Shown here in pieces: positions 10,488 through 22,310 of a stretch of 64,000 bases of DNA. Numbering within the stretch: the stretch's first letter is position 1; each line of letters starts with the position of its first letter. Location: contig JAQMRL010000001.1 in the NCBI GenBank assembly GCA_035578175.1, positions 58,365,553 through 58,429,552 on the forward strand, read 5' to 3'. Under the pieces are notes generated by a model. That model ran no database searches, had not been told where the DNA came from, and saw nothing but the letters and a program-made list of their open reading frames with translations. Source of the stretch: Catonia carolina (Eukaryota > Arthropoda > Insecta > Hemiptera > Achilidae). The position numbers and the translations under genes were made by a program.

Positions 10488-11764
10488 TTAGTAGTAAATA
10501 TGGTCTACCATTAAATAAAATTGTGTTTAATGTATTTTCACAATGCTACTTCATATATCCATAACTTACCTGTACAACTTCATTCATCTACAGTATTCCG
10601 TTATTCTGTATCATAGTTTTAGAGAAAGTGGTCTCAAAAATTTACAGTTGAACATTGAGAAAATTTGATGCTCAATAACTCCCCTTAAAATTGTTTCAAC
10701 CAGTAGTTTATTCAACTTCAAAAATAATACAAAAACATTTTTGCATTATGACTATTGAGTGTATTGGCATCACGAATAATAATCATTAATCATAATGCTT
10801 ATCTGATGTAATGTTTAATTAGTTTATCAATATTTGTTAAGAGATTAATTTTATAAGTACAATAAATTTTGAAATTTCTGTTTTTTTAACAAATGGATGA
10901 TACGCTCCTTAGATTGTATTGTTCCATTTTTTACAAATTTATAAATTTTTTAGTCTTTTTGTCAGTGAAATGTGTGTTGTTGTAAAGTTAATAATATTTT
11001 TAATTGGTACTGTTATTAGTGTAAGTTCTATTTGTCCTTCAGATAAAGGTAAAATATTTTAGCATTTATTTTTTATGTGTAGAATTTATAAGTAGTTTTG
11101 AAATACAGTTATCAACTTGTAAAATAAGAATATTTTGTGTATTGATTTTTACTGTTTGCGAACAGTCGGACAATGTACATTTGTGGCCAGAAAATTTATT
11201 ATTAAAAATAAATCTATTTTTCTTTTAATTTGATAAATGACTAGATTTTTTTAGTACAGTAAATGTCTGTATTTCTTACAGTTTGTTTTGCAGCCCCAAA
11301 ACTGGTTCAGATATTAAGTAGTTGTATCAGTGTAATTCATTAAATTTATTTATGCTGGATGTAGTATTATAAACACACAATAATTACTATTAAAGAATAA
11401 CCATTATTAGAATTTTGTAGTGAATAATACAGTGCTTTCTTACTTACGTGAATCAGTGCTCCCCGGTTATTACACGGTATAAGGCGGACTTCACGCTATA
11501 GGGCTACCTGCAGTACAGCTAGGAATACTAGTTTTCAATTATTATGTATGTATAGTATATACTGTATTTCAAAAAAATAACCTCTGTAAAACACTAGCTA
11601 TTACGTACTACATAACACTAGGAATATTTTCATTTATTTAAGAAAATTATAAAGAAGTAGATAATTTACTTAGAATGTATGTAGTATTGCAGAAATAAAG
11701 ACAACTGCCTTCTTGACAAGACAAATTTACACATGTTCATACATACACTATGTACTGTTTTCTG
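10488..11764. other. AT-rich non-coding sequence
   Basis: No exon seen. At 11430-11520 a GC-richer patch starting TACAGTGCTTTCTTAC looks like one end of a pogo/Tigger-type element, but I found no partner end. Confidence 0.3.
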
Positions 11765-11876
11765 GCCCAACCCAAGATTCACACCCAGGATTTTATACCA
11801 CTTTGCAGTGCAGTGTAGTCAAGCGCTCTAACCATTGGGCCAAGGAGGCAGCCTCATTATTATTATTATTATTATT
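11765..11876 (-). repeat. tRNA-like SINE fragment followed by an ATT microsatellite
   Basis: On the minus strand, GGCTGCCTCCTTGGCCCAAT followed by GGTTAGAGCGCTTGAC has a tRNA A-box layout, and a B-box-like GGTGTGAATC lies downstream. Related fragments are at 12785-12880 and 61325-61432. (ATT)n repeats occupy 11855-11876. Confidence 0.55.
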
Positions 11877-12247
11877 AGTTAAATTTACTGTTCATATAAA
11901 TCAGTTATTATTATATTTTTGTTCATAATAGCCAAAGCTAGATCCAAATATATATTTTGTCTTTTGTATCTTTTTTGCTGACAAGATGCTTTCTCCCCAA
12001 GTTATTTTTCTGGAATACCTGCCGATTTACTGTCTGTATCTTATAACTGCTCATTTTCCATTGTTTTAAAAAATTGTTTTCCTTTATATTATTTGTTCTT
12101 CTAGTCTGCATAACAGGCATCCAGTATTGTCAAAATATAAAGAATTTTAATGGCCATGGTAACTCTGACTTGTTTTTTTCTGCCACCACTAATTTTATAT
12201 TTTTATATAATTTTCTATGTTATCATATAACTTGATATGTATTTCAG

Positions 12248-12358
12248 ACATGTTACATAATAGTGACAAGAACCTTATATATTTCAAGGGAAAACCAGAT
12301 GAACTAGAAGATGACAACCAGTATGTATTTTACAACACAAAACCAAACATAGGACTCA
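12248..12358 (+). CDS. DUF4773-like gene, first visible exon
   Basis: Acceptor TTTCAG ends at 12247 and donor GTAAGT starts at 12359. It encodes LHNSDKNLIYFKGKP and an acidic stretch that ends in NIGLS across the junction. Confidence 0.65.
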
Positions 12359-15300
12359 GTAAGTCTAAATATTAATAGTTACCCTACTTTCTATTATGTT
12401 GAAAAAATGTTTAGCATTAAATTTTGTAAATTTTATAGTTATTTAACAAAAACATTAGAATGTTGAATATGTGGAAGCAAGGATAATTAAAATTGATTCT
12501 AAAACATTGCTGTATTTTAATGATAGAGTATCTTACTTAAATAGAATGAAACATTTTTTTTTAATTCTGTTGCATTTCTTAATACATAATCAGAATCATC
12601 TTTATTAAAATCTCAAGATTTTATATTGTGTGAATTTTTTTGTTGCTTAAAACATTACAAAATAATTCATATTACAGGTGACAGTATTCATTATCAGTTA
12701 CTGCAGATAACCTAAAAGTGCCTGCGTGTGCAGTTCTTTTTTTGCAGCACCATTGTCAAAAGCAGACAAGCTATTTTGTAGAAAAAAGATTTTGAGGCCT
12801 CCAACCATGAATTGAACCTTTTGTTTTGCAGTCAGCATAACTAAATCTTTTAACCATTGGGCTATGGAGGCTACCCATAAAAATTCTTATTTCAATCAAG
12901 ACCTTCACTTGTTCTTCTTCTTCTTCTTCTTCTCACAATCAAGGTTCCAACTCACAACAGCAACAAAACTATTGAATTATTGCCATCTCTTACGTGTCCC
13001 CCCAACATCTCTCCTCCCCTTCAGCCTGTATTGCAAAACGTTAAGGGGGTTCCTTCCCACAGGCATTCTCTCCAAGTGCTCCCTCCATTGATTTCAATAT
13101 TCTGCAATCTTCCCATTCAGGTTGTATACATCCCATTCCGTTCTTATGTCCTCATTTCTTAGTTGGTCCCTATGACTGTAACCCTTTGTTCTTCCCAGGA
13201 AGTGCATCTCTGTTGCCTATACTCTAGTCCCTTGTAGTCTGGTACTAATCCACCACTCACTTCTATACAGTAGGACTTGCCATCCTTGTTAATTTTATCT
13301 GAGTTTCTTTTCTTGTTTTCCTGCCGAAGGTTCTGCTGATATTACTGCACACTGCTTGGAATTGGCCAACTTTTTTCTCTATATCCAAATCTTCATTAAA
13401 GCTGATGCCACAACCTAAATATTTGTATTGTGATACTCGTTCAAGCACCACATCATCTATTACAATTTTAATCCTGGTAGGATATTTGCTTTGCCCATAA
13501 CAGTTAGGTGGAGTGTTTAATTATTTGCACTCGATCTGCTGGTTTCAAGGCTACACAAATCAGAGTTATCTCCTCTGAGAGTAATGAGTTTCACTATACA
13601 GCCAGACCCTGTGGTGAATGAAGTGAATGTGTCATTTGCAGGGTGGAAAGTAGATACTTTTCAGAGGGCCTGGCATGCTGATAAGCATACACTTTTAACT
13701 CAATGAGGAAGGAAATAGTAAACCACCTCCTCCTCATTTTTACTTAGTAAAACCTCTAGAGGTTCAAACCAGCCATTCGGCTGGTGACTTAACAACAGGA
13801 TATTTGCCAGTGAATACTAGTACCTTTGTCTTTTTTACAGAAATGTTGAAATTATATTTTTTGCATAATTAATTTAAAACAAACACCAATCTCTGAAGCT
13901 CATCCTCACTCTCTTGCACAATCCACAAATCATCTGCAAACAGTAAAGCATTCAGGTTAATGTCACTAGTCACCTTCACCAGTTCAAAACCATAATTAAT
14001 CAAACTACAATTATCAGTAAAGGTTCTCCCCATGTAAGCCCTATCTGTATCCATTGGTAGATCTGATATGCTTTTGGGGAAGTTTTTTCAAGTTTGTCAT
14101 CAGTTCTGAGAGGTACCTCCATGCAGTTCCCACTGGACAGTGGCTGTCTTCTACCATTTTTTGAGGCAGACAACTGGAGTCTTGATGGTGACTGGCAGTG
14201 CATTCCCTAGGTCAGTTTTTTTTTGGATAGATTCTATCCTTAATCCTGTATTCTGGAAGATAACCTTTTCACGTTTGGGTTACAGGTGATCATATTTTCT
14301 GTCAGTGAAGGTTCATGCCTCTTGAGTTTTGAAAATAATAATGATAGATAAAAAGAAATAGAGTGGCTATATAATAAAAATACATAATAATTATTAATAA
14401 AATTGTTTATGATAACAAAACTGTTTATTACAATTTCTAGGTGGGTTAATACCTCAGCGGTCTGGCCATGTAAGGCTATCTGATAATCTGTTCCTTCAGC
14501 TACTGCCTCATTGCGGCTGCAGTCGATGCAAGTTTTTCTGCAGTTGTTGCAGTCAAATTCGAATGGAAGCTCTGAATATTGATACGATGGGTTAGAAACT
14601 ATAGTAAGATCTGTAAAGGATGTTTTAAATTTAATTGTTAAACTTTGTTGTATTTTAAAATCTTGTTTGCTTAAATACAGACTTAAAAAACTTGGTGTCT
14701 ATTAGATGATTTCACTGAATGCTGAATTTCCAGGATTAAACAATTTTTGACTACTTTGTCATAAATTTTATTAAAGGATTCAGGTGTGCGCTAAGTTTTG
14801 TATAATTTATTGAGAATAATATTTTGCAAGTTTAATAACTTTCTCTTGCCCTATGTGAATGTACAGGGAAGGAAAATATAAACAACAATTTTCATGTCGA
14901 TTTTTTGATATTGAATATCACCAGACATACTTGTTTTCAGGTCCCCAGAACCCCAAAAAAAACATGTTTTCAGCTATGGTCTATGCATGTGTGTGTGTGT
15001 GTGAAAAATATTTCAAGAACGTAATATCATACAAAGTTGAAATTAGAACTTAAGTTAGATATCACTAGGGGGACCCATACAAACATTTTCATCAAAATTA
15101 ATCAATCATAAGTAGTAGTTTATTCATGCAATTTTTCACTTTTTGCTATTTCCTCAATAATGGCTCCCACGATTTTTTTTAAATACATTTACTTATTACT
15201 ATGCTCATTAACTACATTTTTTAAGATAGGATAATTTTTTCAAGATAAAGTAAGCATCATGTCTGCTGAAATTCTTGGGGGCCCATGTTCTCATGGTAAA

Positions 15301-18300
15301 AAATGTTTCTTTTAAGATTGTGGCCTTAGTAGGTATGCATTTTAGGGCAGAAGCAAATTAAAAAATCTACAACTTTTTCAAACCTTTTTTGTACAACGGT
15401 TTGTTTAAAGTCAATTAGTGATTTTCTGTATTTTGCTCATCAAAATCGGTAAAAATCTGGAATTTTTAAGATTGCTGCCTTAAAGTGTATTAATAAAAGT
15501 GTATATAATCAAAGTCATAGAAGACAAAAATATCTACAAGTGATATTTCGAGCATTTTCTTCCACGAGCCTAGTTTAGTGTTAGTGATTTCCCATATTTT
15601 TAAGTCGAAAGATGTTGATTTTCATTTATTCATTATTATAATTAGGTTATGTTTTTCATTTCACATTGTTTACTAATGATTAAACATAGGTTATATATGT
15701 TTTATTATTTACATTGGTAAGAGAAAGTCATGTGAGTGTTTCACACTAGATTTTTGTCCCGATGTTAATAGTCTAGTTTGTGGAAAGTATATCTTAAGAT
15801 AGTATACATGGTCAAATCACTTATATGCACACATCGATGAAGATATACACAAGTTGTTATAATATTTAGGTAATTTTAAACAAATTTGAGCCAAATTAAA
15901 AATAATCGCACCATATATGCAACCGACTGCTGCTTCATGTCAGTTATTGATATGAAAGTTTGAAATTAAACTTGTACCCAGTGGTGTATGTTTATGGCTG
16001 TTCACCTTCCAAATCACTTACCCAACTATTGTTATTACCTAATATCTCGCTAATTTTTTTCACTGATGTAACTTTCTGCCAGCTAGATGTCTTAGCAGAT
16101 CCAGAGAAATATGTTAACTTAAAATTTAAAATGAGATTAAAATACAAACTTAAATCTGCTATACTGAATGTTACTGAATATCACTACCATCAAACTGGGC
16201 TGTTTATCTTATTCCCTAGAGCACATCAGATATGTTTCTTTTAAGTACTTATGTAAAATGCTTAACAATAAAAATTTAACAAATTGCACCACATTTTTGT
16301 ATCCAATAGTTAAATTTAATGTAAAAATATTCAGTATCTGTAGACACAACCTTTAGCATAACTGTCACAGCATTTACATCAATCAGTAGTTATCCCTAAG
16401 GTAGATGCCTATGCAGTTTTCTACATTGATGGTATTATTCATGATTGAAATATTGTAAAATTTGTCTTCTAACAATATGAATAATAGATATTCATCGGTA
16501 CAACATGTGCATAACTGAATTAGCTAAATTGTTTAATTCATCTTTTTTTAAATTTTGTCAAGTAAACATAAAAATAATCTCATTAAAATTTATGATGGTC
16601 AGCTTTATTCACATCAAGCATAATATTTATTTCTATCTTTAATTTCAGTTTGTCTTAAAGTGGAATACCTTGATAAAGAAATTGGTTTTTCTTACAAAGT
16701 AACAGTTAACGATGATGTGTACATGCAGAAAGAGGTGTCTGGTATGTATTATTTTAAAAATGTTCATGTCAGTGACTAATAATTACCTTGAATGATGATA
16801 GGTAACAAAACCAGCAAAAATCTTCTTTTTTTTAAAGGAGCAAATAAAAGAATGATCAATGAGTGTATATTATTTAAAGTTGTATGGGGGGCAGCGTAAG
16901 GGATGTACCCTATAAAAATTAGGCTCACCAACAAACTTTTTATTAGTTATTTGTGTATGAAATTGTAAAATTATTTTTAAGTAAAATATTTATATTATAT
17001 AAAAAATAATAATTGCTCTCACAGTAGTAGGTAATTATTTCTAGTACCTACTTTCAAAAAATGTCCTTTATGCTAATTAGATTAGATGTCCTTGGTCAGC
17101 AGATATGTTTAACTATTTTATTGCAAATTTGCAGTGTTACGTATAACTTGTATAGCCAAAACTATTTAATTAGTTTATGATAGTTTTTTTGTTTCTAAAA
17201 GACACTACATTAAAATATGAGGTGTGTTATATTTGGACAGTACATGCTGGTTTTAAATGTAGTCACTGTTGCTTTCATGTGCCTCAACCTCCTTCATATA
17301 TTTACCATATACAGAGGCCATTATGTGCAAAGCATTTTTGTTTATAGTTTGTGTAAAAGAAGTTATTAGTGCAATGAAAAGGCCCCTGACTGGTGACTCC
17401 TAGTCTCAATTTTTAAATTCATGATTAGTGAAATTTTTAGGGAAAATACAGCAAACTACGGCAGTGGTAAGAATTTGAGCTGTAGTTTGTAGTTTAATGT
17501 TTGTAGTTAAATTGATAACGCTCATGATCGAGCACAGAGTGGTTGGCCATCTACTCTTTGTGAAGATTTGGTGAAAATTATAAGCAATAAATGAAAAAAT
17601 TGATAGTTCACATTTGATCACTTTCTTGTTAATTCCCATAAATTTTAGAAATTGAAATTAAAACAAATTTATTTCTTGATAATTGCTCTGCTACTTGTTG
17701 CCATGGTAACCCGAAAAAACTCAAAATGATGAAAAACTGATCAACCCATAATAGAGTAAAGTATAATTTACACTTAATCATGATAAGCAGTTCCTGGTCA
17801 GCATGGCCGGAACTAGAGGGGGGACATGTGCCCCGAGTGGCAGATATCAGGGGGCACCGAAATAGGAAAAGTTTCTCAAAGGATGGTTTAATACTGAGAC
17901 AAACATTTCAGTATTGGTGAAAACAAAGTTAAAATTAATTTAAAGGATGACCTTTCTTGACATTACATTTTGAAATTAATTGCCTTTACTTTCTAACATT
18001 CAAATAGAAGTTAATTTGTGAGGCTTGTAGTACTGACTAATTTTTTAATTATATCGTACAACCATGTTTGATGAATACATCTGCAGTTAACAAGTTATCT
18101 TTTTGGAATGTATGTATGTCTTTTCATTAACAATGGAAACGCTTTTAAAAAAATTATTTTTCTACTTATCAAATATTAGGCACACCCTCCAGCTTTCAAA
18201 ATTATTGGCCTTCCCAAGTTCTGCGCCCCCTTGAATTGTAACCCTGAATGAACCACTTTGGGAATTCAATCCCAGCTTTCATCCTTTCAAAGTGCACTTA

Positions 18301-19510
18301 CCACTTCTTTCTGAAACTGTCAAATCTTTCCACCATTAAAAAATATCCAGTTGATGTTTAATTTCTGCATTCCACTGATTATCTAATATGGAATAACCTC
18401 ACCGCTCAAAAACCTCACCGCTGTGGTCTGTCTGTAAGCAGCTGTCATTGCCCATGTTTCACTTCCAAACAGGCAAGTAGGAACTGAGCACTATAACATT
18501 TCAGTTCTCACTTCGTTTCTAAGCATTCTCTAAGTTGTCCATTTATATTTGTGTAAATTGCTAAAAGAGGGCTCAAATTTCAGCTTCAAGCTGAATAATT
18601 ACTTCATCAGAAACTAGTTAACATTACAAAGGAAGAAAATATTGCATTTCAAAACTAAAAACTTGTGGCTAAAGAGACATGGCAGAAGGGGTTTCGTTTC
18701 TGGTTTTATATAAGTTTGTAGGTATTGTTTAGAAAGTTCTACTGTACTACTAAATAATGTGACAAAAAATATTTAATATATTTACCTCAATAAGCAGTAA
18801 CATTATTCAGTAACTCATACCAAACATCTTGTACTAATAAACATTGTTTTTTTGCAGTCAAGAACCCTCCTCCAGTCTGCTTCATGATACCAACACCTTT
18901 ACCAAGAATGAAGAGTGGAGCTTGTATTAGAATTTATGAAATTGAAGTTGACGGGGATGAAAGGACTGTTCATGGCTGTGTAAAACTTTCATTTACGTTA
19001 TTGAATTCATTCTCATCTAATTATGAATTGGGTTGCTTTCACATCAATGTAAATAAAGTTAGATATTTTGGTAACTTCACAGATTCAGATGATTCGATGG
19101 GGATCAATCAGGAAGTGATCATGGAAAAATTAAAGGATTACAAAGTAGATGAAAAAATATTTCAGGTAAATCCATTTTTTAAAGAGGAAAATGATAAGAA
19201 AGAAGATGAAATAAACTCAAGTTTCTCAAAAGATGCTGTGTTTATCGACACTAATAACACGATGGTTCACGAAAGCAAACCTGAAGTTATGACTAATGTA
19301 CCAATTGTACAAGATATGGAAAGTTCAACTTTAACATTTAATACAGAGAATACTTTAGTAATAAATACATTAAGCCAAGAAATAACACAAGGTAATAACG
19401 AGGATTTGAAAGAAAAGTATAACTTTGAAAAAGGTAATATAATGAATTCTACAGTTTCTGAGACAAATAATCATGAAACTGTTGCAGCTACAGAATTCAT
19501 GTTCTCATGA
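12248..19510 (+). CDS. DUF4773-like cysteine-rich protein, 3' four exons of the gene
   Basis: Exons 12248-12358, 14441-14590, 16649-16741 and 18858-19510 join in one frame across GT..AG introns and give about 335 residues to a TGA at 19508-19510. The middle of the protein fits the DUF4773 pattern (known from insects; mostly secreted; function unknown): a cluster HCGCSRCKFFCSCCSQ, then VCLKVEYL, a KNPPPVCF motif, CIRIYEI, CVKLSF and GCFHIN, with the spaced cysteines of the family. The N-terminal exon carries an acidic segment, and the last ~130 residues are Asn/Thr/Glu-rich, low in complexity and unlike the family core. No signal peptide is visible, so a first exon is probably upstream; the in-frame ATG at 12250 is an alternative start. 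Introns hold a LINE with a nested repeat, a mariner fragment and SINE fragments. Confidence 0.75.
12785..12880 (-). repeat. tRNA-like SINE fragment (GGCTACCTCC group)
   Basis: On the minus strand, TAGCCTCCATAGCCCAATGG is followed by a GGTTCAATTC-type B box near 12812. It is divergent from 11765-11855. It sits just before the GAA-type tail of the LINE at 12905. Confidence 0.5.
12905..14220 (-). mobile_element. LINE fragment with (GAA)n tail, split by a younger repeat
   Basis: On the minus strand from 14220 leftwards: degraded reverse transcriptase with the LLFADDLWIV catalytic motif (about 13935), then (after the inserted repeat at 13490-13796) the YKYLGCGISF thumb motif (about 13420), a W..HLERMP segment, the GRRDVGGTRKRW motif (about 12990), and a 3' tail of GAA repeats at about 12910-12932. 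The order matches RTE/CR1-like LINE ORF2 C-termini. Several stops and frameshifts show it is dead; the 5' part is missing. Confidence 0.75.
13490..13796 (+). repeat. CAA-tailed repeat, copy 1 (short form), inserted into a LINE
   Basis: It begins TTTGCCCATAACAG and ends ACTTAACAAC. An 11-bp target duplication AGGATATTTGC flanks it (13479-13489 and 13797-13807), so it moved by target-primed reverse transcription. It shares the GCCAGACCCTGTGGTGAATG core and the AACCTCTAGAGGTTCAAACC palindrome with the copies at 23115-23515, 41350-41747 and 51807-51890, but lacks about 90 bases of the middle. Confidence 0.8.
14441..14590 (+). CDS. DUF4773-like gene, exon with the cysteine cluster
   Basis: Acceptor TTTCTAG ends at 14440. 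The donor is G/GTTAGA, weaker than its neighbours, and is supported because the frame joins exactly to 16649. It encodes CGCSRCKFFCSCC and MEALNIDTM. Confidence 0.72.
14591..16648. other. Intron of the DUF4773-like gene, no element recognised
   Basis: A short GT repeat lies at 14988-15002. I see no transposon or RNA gene in this AT-rich stretch. Confidence 0.4.
16649..16741 (+). CDS. DUF4773-like gene, third visible exon
   Basis: Acceptor TTTCAG, donor GTATGT. It encodes CLKVEYLDKEIGFSYKV and the segment leading to the conserved Pro-Pro-Pro-x-Cys motif of the next exon. Confidence 0.75.
17370..17640 (+). mobile_element. mariner/Tc1-like transposase N-terminal remnant
   Basis: The decayed plus-strand frame contains HDRARSGWPSTLCED, the linker motif after the helix-turn-helix of mariner transposases (RSGRPS pattern), followed by KIISNK. 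No intact ends were seen. It lies in the last intron of the DUF4773-like gene. Confidence 0.5.
17795..18250. repeat. Possible non-autonomous hAT-like element
   Basis: One end reads CAGCATGGCCGGAACTAGAG. The other end, as reverse complement, starts CAGGGTTACAATTC and continues with AAGGGGGCGC. They form an imperfect, GC-rich inverted repeat around an AT-rich core, as in hAT MITEs. No matching 8-bp flanking duplication was found. Confidence 0.3.
18385..18545 (-). mobile_element. LINE reverse-transcriptase fragment
   Basis: The minus strand reads CLFGSETWAMT followed by a TTAVRF-like end, which is the LYGSETW motif after the RT domain of RTE/CR1-type LINEs. Short and decayed. Confidence 0.45.
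18858..19510 (+). CDS. DUF4773-like gene, last exon
   Basis: Acceptor TTTGCAG ends at 18857; stop TGA at 19508-19510. The first third completes the cysteine-rich domain (PPPVCF, GACIRIYEI, HGCVKLSF, LGCFHIN). The remainder is Asn/Glu/Thr-rich without recognisable motif. AATAAA at 19683-19688 may be the poly(A) signal, but it lies at the edge of an LTR-like repeat. Confidence 0.78.
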
Positions 19511-19639
19511 GTCCAGTGAAAAACAGAATGAAACAAAAATGCATTTTATAGAAAGAAAAATAGTACAATTACATGTGAACATTACAAGATGATTTGTTAC
19601 TCAATAATAGTTGGGCCTATAACTTTTTATTTATAATGT

Positions 19640-20770
19640 AACACGTAAGCCTTGGTTCACTCGAGTGCTGAGTTTAATTAATAATAAACAGACTAACAAT
19701 TTTACACAATAATTACAATAATGTTTAACTAGCCTATTAACAAATCCTTTAGATAACTTAAAATAAATCAAATTCAAAACTTAGCTTAAACCAACTTGAC
19801 TAACAATAGATTACTATTCTTAAGAACCAAACAGATTACATGTCCACAAACACTTGCTACCAGCACGACACTGTTTTGAATGGCCGGACATGCACTTTCC
19901 ATTCAAAACTCAATTGCTGTCTGCCAAACTACAAAGACACTAACAGTTGTAATACCTACTACAGTCAAATAGTTTCCCAAACATTCAAGATCCTTTGTCA
20001 CTATTCTGGCACCTCGTTGAAGGAATAAAAATAAAACCAAACTTTTCTACTAGATTCGATTTCTTAGAGTGCTTGTATTCAAAATATCTCTCAGCGCAGT
20101 TCGCTATCCGTGTTCAACACACTCCACCCCATACAATGCTCAATTGTTAGAATAAACAACCTATTCTACCAACCGTTCCTGGAATAATGTTACAATATTA
20201 TTTTACCTTATTTATACATATTCATGACTGTACAATGTTATTACAACATACAGCTATAAAGTATTGTGACACTTATCGCTAAGGTCCGTTTCGGGATCTA
20301 GGTTATTAAATAATTAATACACTAAAGTTTACAATTACAAATAATTATTACACTTAAAGGTTTACGAGATAAATAATAAAATAATTAAAATGACTTATTA
20401 CAATAATAACTTAATAATTTACTTAAGATAAATAATGAACAATAAATAACTTGATAATTTACTTAGCACTACTTACAACCAGTTTTATAGACTACACATA
20501 CAAAATGACACTGAATACACAAAAACGGAATTTAATACATTAACTTTTCTAATACACACAAACAAAGACAATATAACAATCGTTGACCAACACAATGCTC
20601 GGAATCGTTAACCTGTATAACACCCCGATAATCGCTCGTCGAAGATCAAACAAATACTGACTCTGACCGCGCTCGGGGGTCTCTTTTATAGTGAATCAAA
20701 AGAACCTACTCAAAAAACACCGAATTTTCGAAAAACAAACAATAGAGTATAAAAAACCCTTTATAAGTGA
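19640..20770 (-). repeat. LTR-like interspersed repeat, copy A
   Basis: Read on the minus strand, 20200 to 19640 matches 31390-32020 with many substitutions: the TTCCTTCAAC region near 20015, the GTTTGTGGACATG block near 19845, the TTCTTAAGAA and AAGTTGGTTTAAGC blocks near 19785-19820, and the end ACCAAGGCTTA near 19652. Upstream (20690-20640) a TATA-like CTATAAAAGAGACC is followed by CAGAGTCAGTAT, the TATA-plus-initiator layout of insect LTRs. A second end-like block (AGATCCCGAAACGGACC near 20290) lies about 640 bp before the first, so two related ends may flank an internal part. Exact borders were not found. Confidence 0.5.
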
Positions 20771-21247
20771 GTGCTAGAAAAATCCATTGTAAACAAGTCA
20801 ACAAAAGATCTTTTGTTAATGGGAAGTGTTACAGGTCGACCCTTTCATAACAGCTGTACACAAAAAACACCCTTTTATAATAGGCGTACTTTTATTGTTA
20901 CTATTGTGTTATTGTTATTTTTGTCCTATTATTCCTTTTTCACTCTTATCAACTCTGTACCATTTCATGAAAACACTAGAACCTTCGTGAACCATCTTTT
21001 TCTTCGATGTTGTCACAGTATGATGAATGATGCGAAAGGTAGTCAAACAAATTTTTTGTTGTACTTCCTCCTCCTCTTTTTTCTCCTTCTCATCTTTCTC
21101 TTTCTCCTTGTTCTACTTCCCATCCTTCTCCATCTGCTTGTCATCAGTTTCCTTCTTGTTCCTCTTCAATCTTCTCTCCTGCTTCTTTTCCTCTCCTTCT
21201 CTATCTTTTTCTTCCTCAGTAAAAATTCATCTAAGAATCTTCACTGA
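20771..21247. other. Pyrimidine-rich low-complexity stretch
   Basis: Long CTT/CTC runs from about 21060 to 21225 open frames of Leu/Phe/Ser on this strand. Composition explains the open frame; I do not call it a gene. Confidence 0.6.
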
Positions 21248-21284
21248 AGGCATGTTTTCCTAGCGAAGAAAGTTGACAACTGTT

Positions 21285-21485
21285 TAATGTATAAAGCTGA
21301 AGAAAGATAATTCTTCTGGTGTGATCACCTGTGAAGAAGTGAAAATAGGTTGCCACAGACCATATTGATTGGCTATGGGTTCTACTCAGATAGATGACGC
21401 AAGGACGACCCAGAAAGGAGTCGACAATTGTTTGGGAATGAACAGCGTTTTGGGTTGCAATAAATGACCTAATGCTGTGGTAAAA
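21285..21485 (+). mobile_element. Possible LINE 3' ORF fragment
   Basis: One plus-strand frame reads QGRPRKESTIVWE followed by AINDLMLW, similar to the GRPRKRW segment near the end of LINE ORF2. Upstream, CDHL and RLPQTIL fit the preceding W.DH..R....LP pattern but in another frame. Confidence 0.35.
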
Positions 21486-22198
21486 GAACCACTATGGTAA
21501 TATTAACAAAATGAGATTTACTTATTACAGCTTCTTACACTATAGCTGCTCAATGTATATTAGGCTTAGGAAACAACTCTACAGAAACTCTTAATAAGAT
21601 TTTCTTAAATAAAATTCTCTTATTTTCTAAAATAAAATATTTTTTAATCAAACAAAGTTGAAGGTTACTAGTTACCATAAAATTTTTATACAAACAATAA
21701 CCAAATGGTAATATACAGTAAATTACTATATCCCTCTATAAGTTATGCTCTTACAAAGAAGTGTTTCTTTAGCATAGTGTACAAAAGATTATTTTTAAAA
21801 TTTTTCTTTTAAGTTTTATGTTAAGTACACTTTTATGTAGGTAATACTTAACAAGTGATAAATTAGTTAGGGTTTTTATTACAAAGATTAGCTTATCGTT
21901 ATTTACCATGTAAATATTGTAATTATCAGAATGACAGTCTTTTTGATACCTTATTTGTATTCTGCAATATTGCTAAAAATACCTTTCTGTAGATCACTAG
22001 CATAAGAGCATATATTTTATGTGTATAATTTAATTATTGTAATAAAAATTTTATCAATTGATTTTAATAATTTAATTTTAAGAACTTTTTCCTCCTATTA
22101 TTCAAGGTTTAGGTCTCAGGACTTGTTCCGGATCCACCTAGCCACTCATCATCCCAGATCACACCTTCCAATTGTTTAAGAGTTGAAATTAAATTTTG
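21486..22198. other. AT-rich intergenic sequence, nothing recognised
   Basis: No exon, repeat or RNA gene seen. Confidence 0.4.
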
Positions 22199-22310
22199 CT
22201 GGCCTGTTTGTGTAGTGGTCAGCACTACTGGCTTCTGCGCCAGATGTTCCAGGTTCATTTCCTAGTCATTTTTTCATCTTTATATAGCATTATATACCTA
22301 CGCATTAGCC
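22199..22310 (+). repeat. tRNA-like SINE (GGCCTG..TGTAGTGGTCAGCAC head)
   Basis: The head has the A-box-like TGTAGTGGTCAGCAC and a B-box-like GTTCATTTCC, followed by a short body. It is closely related to the copy at 41798 and, inverted, to 8690-8852 and 10330-10487. Confidence 0.6.

Noticed and set aside
20771..21263. 158-codon open frame rich in Leu, Phe and Ser, with hydrophobic runs
   Set aside because: It follows from CTT/CTC-rich DNA. It has no splice context, no homology I recognise, and the composition explains both the length and the hydrophobicity.
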